Positions 1 to 13,400 of a stretch of 64,000 nucleotides of DNA are shown in pieces (position 1 is the stretch's first letter; every line of letters starts with the position of its first letter). The stretch spans positions 40,001 through 104,000 of the forward strand of contig JALJCO010003559.1 of assembly GCA_023101725.1 (NCBI GenBank), read 5' to 3'. The notes under the pieces are model-generated. The model did no database searches. It saw only the letters and a list, made by a program, of their open reading frames with translations, and was not told where the DNA came from. Source of the stretch: Atherinomorus stipes (lineage: Eukaryota; Chordata; Actinopteri; Atheriniformes; Atherinidae). The translations under genes and the position numbers were made by a program.

Positions 1-173
1 ACTGGCAGATAGCAAGTTTGTCTGATGCTGAACTCTTTTAAAGGGGTGAGGTGTTTACCTGCACACCCATCATATAACAGAGGCTAGATAGCTTATGTGG
101 GCAGTTAACCAATGGAGAGCAATGTCGCTACACGGCGGCCATCTTACCTCATACAGCTGCCCCTTGTACAACA

Positions 174-383
174 TTAAAGGAATAGTACACCCACAGAATG
201 ATTGTCCTTGATTTTCTACTCACCCTCATGTTGAGGAAGACTCTGGAGCACTTTTTAAAATCTCAGATCTCTTTCTTTCTTTGTTTTAAATCCATCTCCA
301 ACCCCTCTTGTGTTTGTCTGCAGCTCATTCGCTCTTTGCACAATGTAAACAGTGAATGTCTTCTTCTACGCTTGTATTATTGG
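174..383 (+). mobile_element. Fragment of TTAA-type foldback MITE
   Basis: Starts TTAAAGGAATAGTACACC, the same terminus as the elements at 38254 and 43772. Positions 262-383 match the inverse of roughly 38630-38740. It is cut at 384 by another MITE. Confidence 0.55.
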
Positions 384-950
384 CACACTCAAACATAGAG
401 GTACGAAACAGGATCATTTCTGTACCTGCAGGTACATTTTTTACAAATGTTCTCTCAAAAGTACAATATTGGTCTTTATGAGGCCAGATGTACCTATATA
501 CTATGAAAAAGGGTCCAAAGTAATATAAAGTACACATTTGTACCATTTCAACCCTAAGGGTACCTGCAGCATTGAAAAATGTGTGTAGCTTGTACAATAA
601 CTATAAGTAGCAGTACTTCTAAACAGTAGTATAATTATAGTTATTATATTATGATTTTCATAATAACCATAGTAATAATTATATGTATAATTATATATGT
701 GTTTGGCCTAATATTTCTATAATAATTATTCATTTATTATTAGCATCTTTGATTGTTGTCATAATCTCTATTTTATTGACTTTTATTCATCATCTTTAAT
801 TGGTTTAATTGTACTTTATTAACTCATACAGCTTGATAAGGTACAAAAATGGACCATGAAGGTACAGAAATGTCTTTCAGAAAGGAACCCCCCCAGTGAC
901 AAGCTTTGGACCCTTTTAAGTACAAATTGGTACCTCTATTTTTGAGTGTG
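384..950. mobile_element. MITE with about 21-bp terminal inverted repeats
   Basis: Left end cacactcaaacatagaggta and right end tacctctatttttgagtgtg are near-perfect inverses. The interior is AT-rich and non-coding. A partial copy of its right half lies at 22797-22955. Confidence 0.65.
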
Positions 951-1286
951 TACAGCTATGACTGGCAGCCTCAGACGTCATCAGCATCCTTCAAAATAAA
1001 AGCCCTTTATACAACTGTTCTGGTCAGTGGATGTTTATCAGAAAACTACTTTGTTTATAACGAGCTAAACTGATCTCCTTCAGCTGTCACAAACCGGTAT
1101 AGGTCTGATGTGGATGACTGTATTCAGTCCCTAAATGCCTGAAATATCATAATATGCCACATCTAAGTGTACAGGAACATAGCTACATCTCTGACGTTTA
1201 TCATGAATCAAACTGTTTGAAAATCGGTTAAAAATTGAGCCAGATATGGTTATTTAAATGGTACACGCCCTGTTCAAGGGGTAATT

Positions 1287-1373
1287 GTCTGAGGTAAGAT
1301 GGCCGCCGCCGTCTGAGTTAAGATGGCCGCCGCCGTCTGAGGTAAGATGGCCGCCGCCGTCTGAGGTAAGATG
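1287..1373 (+). repeat. 24-bp tandem repeat, about 3.6 copies, with splice-donor-like motif
   Basis: The unit begins gtctgaggtaagatgg and ends ccgccgcc. Three of four copies contain GAGGTAAGAT, a near-consensus 5' splice site, ending about 30 nt before the acceptor of col4a4 window exon 1. Confidence 0.8.
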
Positions 1374-1401
1374 TACTTAATGTTGTTCCGTGTCTCTGCA
1401 G

Positions 1402-1437
1402 GGTATCTCTGGCCAGCCGGGTCTCAGAGGTCCACCT
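1402..1437 (+). CDS. col4a4: col4a4 window exon 1
   Basis: 36 nt between tctctgcag and gtaagt. It reads [12 protein letters not shown], four uninterrupted Gly-X-Y triplets, phase 0 on both sides. Confidence 0.85.
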
Positions 1438-4400
1438 GTAAGTGACCTAAACCACTTTATTCATGGCTGTTCTAGCAGTTCTGCTCTGGACCGGTTCCGT
1501 ATCACCGCGTTGCCACGGTGATGACATGGATCAGGGTTGTAAAGTTGCTGGTGTCTCTGTGTTTCAGGGAGAACGAGGACGATCCTTACCCGGCCCGAAA
1601 GGAGACGAGGTACAGATGCCCCCCGTCCGTCTGAGGGGATGCCTTTAGGCCACGCCCCCTCCATGACATCACAGCGGAACAAGTTCCAGGAGAAGTTACT
1701 AATACTAATAATACTACTATAGCTACTACTGCTATCACCTCTACCACTACTGCTACAACTAGTACTAGTACTTCGACTGCTACGACCACCATTACTACTA
1801 CTGCTGCTACTAGCACTACTGCTACTTCTGTGACTACAACTACCACTACTACTGATTCCACTTCTACTACTGCGACTACAGCTAATACTGCTACCACCAC
1901 TACCACTATTACTACCATTACTGCTGCCATTAGTACTACTACTGCTACTACTACTCCTAGTACTACTGCTGCTGCTACTACTGTGATTATTCCTACCACT
2001 ACTACTAATTCCACTATTACTACTACTACGACTATGACTACAGTTACTACGGCTACCACCACTACCACTACTACTTCTAGGCAGAGGAGGTCTTGTGTGG
2101 TTGAGTCAATCCAGACCTAGACCTGGTTGGTCCAGACCTAGACTTGGTTCAGACCTAGACCTGGCTGGTCCAGACCTAGACCTGGTTGGTCCTGACCTAG
2201 ACTTGGTTCAGACCTAGACCTGGCTGGTCCAGACCTAGACCTGGTTGATTCATACCTAGACCTGGTTGGTTCAGACATAGACCTGGTTTGTCCAGACCTA
2301 GACCTGGTTGATTCAGACCTAGACCTGGTTGGTTCAGACCTAGACCTGGCTGGTTCAGACCTAGACCTGGTTGGTTCAGACCTAGACCTGGTTGGTTCAG
2401 ACATAGACCTGGTTGGTTCAGACCTAGACCTGGTTGATTCAGACATAGACCTGGTTTGTCCTGACCTAGACTTGCTTGGTCCAGACCTAGACCTGGTTGG
2501 TTCAGACATAGACCTGGTTGGTTCAGACCTAGACCTGGTTGGTTCAGACATAGACCTGGTTGGTTCAGACCTAGACCTGGTTGGTTCAGACATAGACCTG
2601 GTTTGTCCTGACCTAGACTTGCTTGGTCCTGACCTAGACTTGCTTGGTCCAGACCTAGACCTGGTTGGTTCAGACATAGACCTGGTTTGTCCTGACCTAG
2701 ACTTGCTAGGTCCAGACCTAGACCTGGTTGGCTCATACCTAGATCAGGTTTAACTGCTGTGGTGGAACTTCAGAGAACCACAGAAGGTTCTGTCTGAACG
2801 CTGACGTTCTATGTGCTCCACAGGGAGATCAGGGCATCCAGGGACCTCCAGGGCCCTTCGAGTACGTGGATCCTCCAGAGGACCTTTACATCAAAGGGGA
2901 AAAGGTAGGCTTGGGTCCCTTGGACCCGGTCCGTTCTCCTGTGGCTCTACCGAAACATCTTCTGTTTCAAATATATTTGGTTCTTACTTGAACTCTTTGA
3001 TTCAAATGTCGCATTCTGTTGTTGGTTTTGGTTTATCTGGTACCTATGTTGGGTTCCTTTGGTTCTGTTTGTACCATAACTTTTATTTTATCCTGTTTGA
3101 GGGTTTGAAATCTGGTTTTGTAAATAACTGGATTCTAATATGGGGTTGAAAGATTTAGTACCTAATTTGTCATTTTTGGGTTCTACTGAACTCTTGCAGT
3201 TTTATTGAGGTTCTGGGATTTGGCTCATTAGATTTGAATGTTCTATATTTTGGTTCTAAAATATTTCTATTTATTTTTTCTATTCGGGTTGTTCAGTGTT
3301 GAAAATTTATGTTCTCAGAGTTCCACAGTTTTTATCTTGTAATATTGACGTTAAATCACAGAACAAGATACACGGTTCACATTTTTAATTTACGCGTAAT
3401 GAAACTGGGTTCTAATAGAATTCATACAGAATATTCCTTTTGTTCTGATGTTTGGTTGTAATTTTGGGTTCCTGTGGTTATTATGCTGGATTCTAAAGTT
3501 GGGGTCCATTGGTTCTATTGCTGGTTCTAATGTGGGGTTCTTGTGCTTTTAAGACTGGGTGTTAATATTGGTTTTCTGTGGTTTTAAGGCTGGGTTCTAA
3601 CATTGGGTTCTTGTGGTTCTAATGTTTAGTTCATGCAGTTTCAACTCTGGGTTCTGATGTTGGGTTCCTGTTCTTCTAAGGCTTGGTTCTAATGTTGGGT
3701 TCTTGTGGTTCTAATGTTGGGTTCATGTGGTTTTAAGACTGGGTTTTGATGTTGGGATCATATGGTTCTAAGGCTGGGTTCTAATGTTGGCTTCATGTGG
3801 TTTTATTGTCAGGCTGGTTCTGATGTTGGGTTCCTGTTCTCTAAAGCTGGGTTCTAATGGTTCTAATGGGTTCCTGTGATTGTTATTCTGGGTTCTAATG
3901 TTGGGTTCATATGGTTATATGGCTGGGTCCTAATCCTGGGTTCCTGTGGTTGTTATTCTGGGTTCTAATGTCAGGTTCATATTATTTTTCATGCTGGGTT
4001 CTAATATTGGGTTCCCGTGGTTGTTGTTCTGGGATCTAATATAAGGTTTATATTATTTTTTGCTGTGTTCTAATGTTGGGTTCCTGTGGTTCTGGTTCTG
4101 GGTTCTAATGTTCGGTTCATATATTTTCTATGCTGGGTTTTCATGTTGGTTTTCTTCGGGTATTTTAGGTTCTAATGTTAAGTTCATGTGGTTTTAAGGT
4201 TGAGTTCTATTGTTGGGTTCTTGTGGTTGTTATTCTGGGTTCTAGTGTTATGTTCAATTTTTTTTATGCTGGGTTCTAATGTTGGATTCCTGTGGTTGTT
4301 ATTCTGGGTTCTAATGTTATGTTCAATTTTTTTATGCTGGGTTCTAATGTGGGTTCCTGTGGTTGTTATTCTGGGTTCTAATGTTAGGTTCATATTACTT

Positions 4401-7400
4401 TTATGCTGGGTTCTAATGTTGGCTTTCCTTTGAATCTTGTCTTGGGTTCTAATGTTAGGTTAATATAGTTTTAATGCTGGGTTCTAATATTGGGTTCCCG
4501 TGGTTGTTATTCTGGGTTCTAATATAAGTTTCATATTTTTTTGCTGGGTTCTAATGTTCGGTTCCTGTGGTTCTGGTTCTGGGTTCTAATGTTCGGTTCA
4601 TATATTTTCTATGCTGGGTTTTAATGTTGGGTTTCTTTGGGTATTTTGGGTTCTAATGTTAGGTTCATGTAGTTTTAAGGTTGAGTTCTATTGGGTTCTT
4701 GTGGTTGTTATTCTGGGTTCTAATGTTATGTTCATATTACTTTTATGCTGGGTTCTAATGTTGGCTTTCCTTTGAATCTTGTTTTGGGTTCTAATGTTAG
4801 GTTAATATAGTTTTAATGCTGGGTTCTAATGTTGGGTTCCTTTGGTTATTTTGGGTTCCAATGTTAGGTTCATGTAGTTTTAATGCTGGGTTCTAATGTT
4901 GGGTTCCTTTGGTTGTTTTGGGTTCCAATGTTAGGTTCATGTAGTTTTAATGCTGGATTCTAATGTTGGGTTCTTTGGTTATTTTGGGTTCCAATGTTAG
5001 GTTCATGTAGTTTTAATGCTGGGTTCTAATGTTGGGTTCCTTTGGTTATTTTGGGTTCCAATGTTAGGTTCATGTAGTTTTAATGCTGGGTTCTAATGTT
5101 GGGTTCCTTTGGTTATTTTGGGTTCCAATGTTAGGTTTATGTAGTTTTAATGCTGGGTTCTAATGTTGGGTTCCTTTGGTTATTTTGGGTTCCAATGTAA
5201 GGTTCATGTAGTTTTAATGCTGGGTTCTAATGTTGGGTTCCTTTGGTTATTTTGGGTTCCAATGTTAGGTTCATGTAGTTTTAATGCTGGGTTCTAATGT
5301 TGGGTTCCTTTGGTTGTTTTGGGTTCCAATGTTAGGTTCATGTAGTTTTAATGCTGGGTTCTAATGTTGGGTTCCTTTGGTTATTTTGGGTTCCAATGTT
5401 AGGTTCATATTACTTTTATGCTGGGTTCTAAGGTTGGCTTTCCTTTGAATCTTGTTTTGGGTTCCAATGTTAGGTTCATGTAGTTTTAATGCTGGGTTCT
5501 AATGTTGGGTTCCTTTGGTTATTTTGGGTTCCAATGTTAGGTTCATGTAGTTTTAATGCAGGGTTCTAACGTTGGGTTCCTTTGGTTATTTTGGGTTCCA
5601 ATGTTAGGTTCATGTAGTTTTAATGCTGGGTTCTAACGTTGGGTCTTTGTGGTTCTTATTCTTGGTTTTAATGTTAAGTTTGTGGTTCTTAGGCTGGGTC
5701 CTGATGTTGGGTTCCTATGGTTTTAAGACTGGGTTCTGATATTTGACTCCCATAGTTTTGAGTGCTGATGTGAGACTTTTGGCTTTTTCAGGGGTTTCTG
5801 GGCATTAAAGGGGCCTGTGGCGTTCAGGGACTGCCGGTAAGTTTAGATTTGTGATCTGAAAACTCAGCAGTTACATGAAACCAGAACGTTACTGATCCTG
5901 TATTGACGAGGAAGACTTGATGTGGTTTCAGGGCCTGGATGCTCTTCCTGGGATCAAAGGGGAGAAGGGGATTGTGGGCTTTCCCGGACTCAGGGTAAGA
6001 CCGCGTCCTCTTTCAGGTCTGAATCGGATCTTTAACGTTCAGGCGACCGACGGAACTTTAGTCTCGTGTTTTTGTTTCAGGGTGGATCTGGTGCCCCAGG
6101 CCCGCCTGGAGAGAAAGGTGACAAAGTGAGTGAAATCACAAACTTCCAGTTTGTTAGAGCTGCTCTCACCTGTGGGTTTTTGGTAGGAATGCACAATATA
6201 ATTGACCGCTATCGGTATCGGCCTTAAAACTGAGTATCGGACATTGGCCACCCCACAGATATTGGACCGATATTTAACTGATATTAAACCAATAAGCTCG
6301 CTGTTTCTAAAGTCTTAAAAGGAAAAAAAAAAGTTTTTACAGACTTTAAAACTTGTAAAGACTAGGGGTGGAAAAAAACATAGATACACTGAAATATCGT
6401 GATATTTTCACATACTGATATAATATTGACATTTAAAAACGTGGTATTGATCTATTTTACTAATGAAACCTCGCAATATTTCATAATTTTGTTATGAAAT
6501 CTCGTGACAATTCACGAAAATTTTGTGATATTTTCATATGACGATGTCATATTGACATTTAAAAACGCGGTATCGATCTATTTTGCTTCCAAAATCTTGC
6601 AGTATTTCTGCATTCTGTTATGAAATATCGTGAGATTTTGTAACAGAACGATGAAGTCTCGCGAGATTTTGTAAGTAAAATAGATCAATACCGCGTTTTT
6701 AAATATCGATTTGATATTGGTATTGAAAATTTTGCGATATTTCAGTGTATCGATATTTTTTTCCCACCCCTATTGTTCAAAGTTTTGGAAACGAATACAA
6801 AATCTGCTATTTGAAATGAATGATTTTTTCTCGTTTTTTTTTTTTTTATCAGTATCAATATCAGTTATCGGCCACATGAGTTTTAAAATATCTGCATGTC
6901 GGATATCAACCAAAATTCCAATATGGTGCGTCCCTAGTTCTTGGAGGTTCTGGTTCCGGTCCTCATCTTACTCGTGGGTGTTTTTGGGTTTCAGGGCATC
7001 CAAGGAAGCCCGGGCCTCCCAGGTCTGATTGGACGAGAAGGTCTTCAGGTGAGTCTGAGTTCTCTGACGTCGATCAGGTTTCGGACCCTGATCCAGACTC
7101 TGGAGGTTTTCCAGAAAATAAAGGACTTTGTTGGATCCTCTCTGTTCCAGGGCATGATGGGAGATCTGGGCCCCAAAGGCCTCCCCCGGAGCTCTGACGT
7201 CGTTTACAGAGGTTCAGATCGGTCACCATCCAGTGATGTCACGCTAAGTTTTGGTGGTGTTGTGTGATGTCATCGCTGTTTCTGCGGTTTCAGGGGAGGT
7301 CGGGGACCCCGGGTCTCCGGGGGACAGAGGCCCCCCAGGAGACATTGGGCTGATGGGGGTGCACGGCCCACAAGGACCCCCAGGCAGATCAATACCAGGT

Positions 7401-10400
7401 GAGTGCCGGCAGCCCATGAGCAAGGCAGCTTGTTACAGTCATTAATATTATTACTGATCAGTGATGGTTTGAGTCTCTGACCTCACAGTTAAGGTGGTAT
7501 GGTTGGTTTGTCTTAAGGTGGAATGAAGGTAGTGTGATCAGATCTAAGTTATTATGAGGGTGATGGAACCAGTTTAACATGAAATATGTGGGTTGAAGCC
7601 AGACTTAAGGTGGTATGAGGATGTCAGGTCAGATTTAAGATGGTAAGAACATGATGTGGTCAGATTTAAGGTGGTAATTCAATGATGTGGTAAAATTTAA
7701 GATGGAATGAGGATATCAGGTCAGGTTTAAGATGATAAGAAAATTATGTGGTCAGATTTAAGGTGGTATGATGGGTCAGATTTAAGATGGTAAGACAATG
7801 ATGTTGTCATATTTAAGATGGTAATTCAATGATGTGGTAAAATTTAAGACGGAATGAGGATATCGGGTCAGGTTTAACATGATAAGAAAATTAGGTGGTC
7901 AGTTTTAAGGTGGTATGATGATGTTGGGTCAGATTTAAGATGGTAAGACAATGATGTGGTCAGATTTAAGGCGGCATGACGATGTTGGGTCAGATTTAAG
8001 ATGGTACGACAATGATGTGGTCACATTTAAGGCGGTATGAAAATGTCGGGTCAGATTTAAGATGGTAAGAAAATCATGTGGTGAGAATTAAGGTGGTATG
8101 AGGATGTTGCGACAGATTTAAGGTTGTCTAAGTGGGATAGTAATCCCATTTTGGAAGATATGAAGCTGATTTAAGGTAGTATGTGAATAAAGTGGGGAAA
8201 GTGGTGGCGATGTGATCTGATTTTAAGTGAGTTTTTACTCAGATTTAAGGTGGTATGGAGTTACTATGATCAGATATAAAGATCTATTAACTGAGATTTA
8301 AGGTGGTATGACCCCTGTTTTCCTCAGGACCAGCAGGTGCCGTTGGTAGGACTGGAGATCCAGGTGTCAAAGGAGACAAAGGAGATCCAGGTCAGATGTT
8401 CACAGAGGAGCTGACACCTGGAGAACCTGGAAAACCAGGACGCCCTGGAGTCAGAGGGCCAAAGGGAGAGCCGGGTATTCCAGGTACTGTGTTACAGTGT
8501 TTCTGTACCTGAGGTGTCACATCAGGATTCAGGCACATCTGCTGACGTCTAGTTTTTCTTCACAGGAACTTATTGTGGTCCTGGGGACCCAGGACTCCCC
8601 GGAAACACAGGTGGACAGGGGCCCCCAGGGGCCACAGGAACCAGAGGGCTCAAAGGTCGGTGGTTAGTTCTCATAGATTAAAAGCCTTTCAAAGTGATGT
8701 TTGAAAAATTCTCTCCAGTTCCCAATAAGGCTTAAGGAAACGGAGCTCAACCAGTATGGCTGTCTTAGACCTTGTTGAGAAGATTAATGATGCCGTGGAA
8801 CAGGGCGATTGTGGAAATAGCGTTTTCTTGGGCCTATCAAAGGCTTTTGAAACTGTTTATTTAAATATTTTTCTGGGCAAGTTGCAACATTATGGGGTCA
8901 GAGGAACAGTGCTCAACTGGTTTAAAAGTTACCGTCATGATCGGCAGCAGTATTTGAGTGTCAATGATCACAAATCACAAAATAAGTTTGTCAGAAATGG
9001 GGTTCCTCAGGGATCAATTCTAGGACCATTACTTTAGGACCATTAGCAAAATCACTACATTAATGAGGATTTTGCTAATGATATCTTACTAAGTGAATCC
9101 AATATATTAGCAAAATCATTACATTAATGATTTTGCTAATATATTGGATTCACTTAGTAAGATAATCTACGCTGATGATACCAACTTGTTCTTATCACAC
9201 CCTAATGTAACTGAACTACAGAACAAACTAAATATCGAACTACAGAAAATAGAAACCTGGTTTAGGTGTAACAAGATATCACTAAATATCAGTAAGAGCA
9301 ATTATATAGTGTTTAATCCTAACAAAAAACACTTCAGATTCAGATCATATACATCTTAAAATAAATGATAAAAAATTAATCAGAGTAAATTCTACCAAAT
9401 TTCTTGGGGTCCTCATCCACGAATCTTTCAATTTTAAACTTCATATAGAGCAATTGATGACCAACCGAGCGAAATAAGCAGGAATATTTTTCAAAATAAG
9501 ACATTATCTTTCTCTAACAGCTTTACTCACTTTATATAAAACCCTGTTTGATATGTGTTATTATAACATGTTATATGTGTGTGAATAAATAAAGTAAATG
9601 CTGTTCAACAGTAGTAATGATGTTTCCATCACCCTGTAATTATTTTTTCATGTCAACATACACATTCAGTTCTTTTTATGTGGAGCCACAAAATTTTCAT
9701 GTATCGATCTATTATGTATATTTGTTGTGTACAGAGTCGTCCTCAAAATTATTCATAGCTGCCAATTAAAGAAGGAAAAAATTATCTGTCAGAGAAATAA
9801 GTTGAAATTGTCAAAAGTAAAAATAAATAGAAATTCTATGAAAATCATGACATTGATTCTGAATTGTGGTTCAACAGAATTATTAAGAACAAACAAAAAA
9901 TAAAACAATTACACAAGGACGATGGGGCTTCGAGGGTAAAATTTTGTTGAGCAACACTTTGAGACAATCACTGCAATCAGGTGTTTTTGGTAACGTCCAA
10001 TCAGACGTCTGCACCTGTTTACAGGTATTTTCATCCACTGTTCATGGGAAAGATGCTCTAATGTGCCTGGGACAGTTTTGTTTATTTTTTAAAATTATTA
10101 TTTCCAACCACAGTTAAAAATTAATATTTTATTTCCCTAAATCTAAATTTTCTAAGTTTTCAACTCAGAAAAGCTGACTGTAGTTTGAGAAAAAGAATCT
10201 TTGATGACCCCAACACTGCTCCCTGAGGAACTCCTCATGCTAACATCCAGCTTGCAAATCTGTTTCAGGGAATAGTGGCAACTGTTCCTGTGGCACTCCA
10301 CGTGAACTGAGAGGTCCTCCTGGTCCTGTGGGTGTCAGGGGGTCTCGGGGGCTCCCAGGAGACCCAGGTTCCCCAGGCCAGAGAGGGGAGAGAGGCGTAC

Positions 10401-13400
10401 CTGGAGACAGAGGAGAGACGGGCGACGAGGTGAGTTCACAGGTCCCGAGGTTGGAGGTGGACTTGGTGGATCGGGACTGAGGGTGTGGTGTGTTTGCAGG
10501 GTCAGGTTGGATTTCAGGGATTCAAAGGCTACAAGGGTCAGAAAGGAGACTTCAACGTGAGGGATTTTAAAGGTGAGTTCATCATGTTGTTTTCCAGATT
10601 ATCCAGAGCCCCACCATGCGTTGGTTCTCCGGTCCCCTGAGATTTCATCCACAATATTCTAATTTATGCACCTTTTATTTTTGTTTTGGAATCATTTCAG
10701 ATACTACTTCACAGTAGAATTCCAGTAAAGTCAGAGTTTACAACCCCAGTTCCCAAAGTTGAGACTGTAAACCACAAAACCCATCAAAAGATGTTATTCC
10801 CACTAAAACAAAAACATCATAAGAAGTGATGACACTAAGACATTTTCCCATTTGATGTGAAGTATTCTCTGATTGTGAATCTGATAGGAGCAAATGTTTG
10901 CAAAAAGTAGTTCCAGGGTGACGTTTACCATCGTGTAGTAACACGTCTGTAAAAAGTAGTTCCAGGGTGACGTTTTCCATTGTGTAGTAACACGTCTGTA
11001 AAAAGTAGTTCCAGGGTGATGTTTACCATGGTGTAGTAACACGTCTGTAAAAAGTAGTTCCAGGGTGATGTTTACTATCGTGATGTAACACGTCTGTAAA
11101 AAGTAGTTCCAGGGTGACGTTTACCATCGTGTAGTAACACGTCTGTAAAAAGTAGTTCCAGGGTGATGTTTACCATCGTGTAGTAACACGTCTGTAAAAA
11201 GTAGTTCCAGGGTGATGTTTACCATCGTGTAGTAACACGTCTGTAAAAAGTAGTTCCAGGGTGATGTTTACCATCGTGTAGTAACACATCTGTAAAAAGT
11301 AGTTCCAGGGTGATGTTTACCATCGTGTAGTAACACGTCTGTAAAAAGTAGTTCCAGGGTGAAGTTTACCATCGTGTAGTAACACGTCTGTAAAAAGTAG
11401 TTCCAGGGTGATGTTTACTATCGTGTAGTAACACGTCTGTAAAAAGTAGTTCCAGGGTGACGTTTACCATCGTGTAGTAACACGTCTGTAAAAGTAGTTC
11501 CAGGGTGATGTTTACTATCGTGTAGTATCACGTCTGTGGCATCTCCTCTTTTAAAAAATATCTGTAAATGCCTTGGAAGTGAGGAGACCAGTTTCTGGAG
11601 TTTTTGGAGAGAAATGTTGTCCCATTCTGGTCTGATGCCAGATTCTAGCTTCTCTACAGTTCCTGGATCCGTTAACTGGATTCAGATTTACAGTCAGAGA
11701 AGATTTTTCATCAAATGTTGAAATGTCAGCGATAATACTTTATACTGCCAAAAGTATTTGCTCACCCATCCAGATTATCAGAATCAGGTGTTCCATCACT
11801 TCCACAGGTGTATGAATGAAGCAGCTCGGCATGCAGACTGTTTCTACAAACGTGTGAAAGAATGTGTCGCTCTCAGGAATCAGTGAATTCCAGCGTGGAA
11901 CTGTGATAGGATGCCACCTGTGCAACAATCCAGAGGTGAAGTTTCCTGCTAAATATTCCACAGTCAGCTGCAGCTGGATTATAAGAACATGGAAGTGTTT
12001 GGGAACGACAGCATCTCAGCCATGAAGTGTTCGTCCACGTAAACTGATGGAGCGGGTCAGTGATGCTGAAGCTCATAGTGAGAAGAGGTGGCCGACTTTC
12101 TGCAGAGTCGATCACTACAGACCTCCAACCTTCATGTGGCCTTCAGATCAGATCAAGAACAGTGACAGAGAGCTTCATGGAATGGGTTTCCATGGCGACC
12201 AGCTGCATCCATCCATACATCACCAAGTGCGATGCAAAGCGTGGATGCAGTGGTGGAAAGCAGCCGCCACTGGACTCTAGAGCAGTGGAGGCGTTCTCTG
12301 GAGGACCAATCACGCTTCTCCATCTGCAATCTGATGGAGGAGTCTGGGTTTGGTGGTTGCCAGGGCAACGGTACTTGTCTGACTGCATTGTGCCTAGTGT
12401 AAAGTTTGGTGGAGGGGGGATTATGGTGTGGGGGTGTTTCAGGAGCTGGGCTTGGCCCCTTAGTTCCAGTGAAAGGAACTCGGAATGCTTCAGCATACCA
12501 AGACATTCTGGACAATTCCATGTCCCAACTTTGTGGGACCAGTTTGGAGCTGGCCCCTTCCTCTTCCAACATGACTGTGCACCACAAAGCAGGTCCATGA
12601 AGACCTGGATGCAGAGTCTGGTGTGGAGGAACTGGACTGGCCTGCACAGAGTCCTGACCTCAACCCCATAGAACACCTTTGGGATGAATTAGAGCGGAGA
12701 CTGAGAGCCAGGCCTTCTGGTCCAACATCAGTGTGACCTCACAAATGTGCTTCTGGAAGATGGTCAAAGATTCCCAGAAACACTCCTGAACCTTGTGGAC
12801 AGAATTCCCAGAAGATGAAGCTGTTCTAGCTGCAAAGGTGGACCAATGTCATCCTGAACCCGACGGATCAGGAATGATGTTACTGAAGCTCAGATGTGGG
12901 TCACGGCAGGTGTGATGATACTTTTGGCAGTATAATGTATGTCCTCCCTGTCCACACAAAGACACCAACTACATTCCCCGTGGGACAGAAACACCTGCAG
13001 GTCTCACCGATGGATCAGTCATGTGAGTCTAACAACGGTTCTGATTCTGACTTCTGTCTCCAGGTGAGAAGGGAAACAGAGGTGAGCCAGGTCCTGCAGG
13101 CAGACAAGGATTCTCAGGGAGAAATGGATTTAATGGGGCTCCGGGGGCCCCTGGAAACCCTGGTCCACAGGTCAGTTATGCTGCAGGAGACGGGTGGAGG
13201 ACTAGTGGTTTGACAGAACCGGAGTGGGTTCTGAGAGTTTTTGATGACTATCTAGCATAGTTACCACCTCCTGGTCTATCGTCCTCCTTGTTGGTTTTCC
13301 TCCATGTCTCCTTCCTCACTGCTCCATCTTCAGCTTCCTCATCTCTTCTGTCCAGACCTGCTCTGTCTCGTCTCTGTGTTTTGTTTCCGACCCCGTCCAG

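Larger units (their letters stand above)
134..1307. mobile_element. Nested MITE cluster with 18-bp outer inverted repeats
   Basis: ggcggccatcttacctca at 134-151 is repeated in exact inverse at 1290-1307, with weaker inverse similarity just inside (cccctt / aagggg). This may be a non-autonomous DNA transposon invaded by the elements listed separately (174-383 and 384-950). No coding potential. Positions 951-1286 inside it hold nothing I recognise. Confidence 0.5.
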
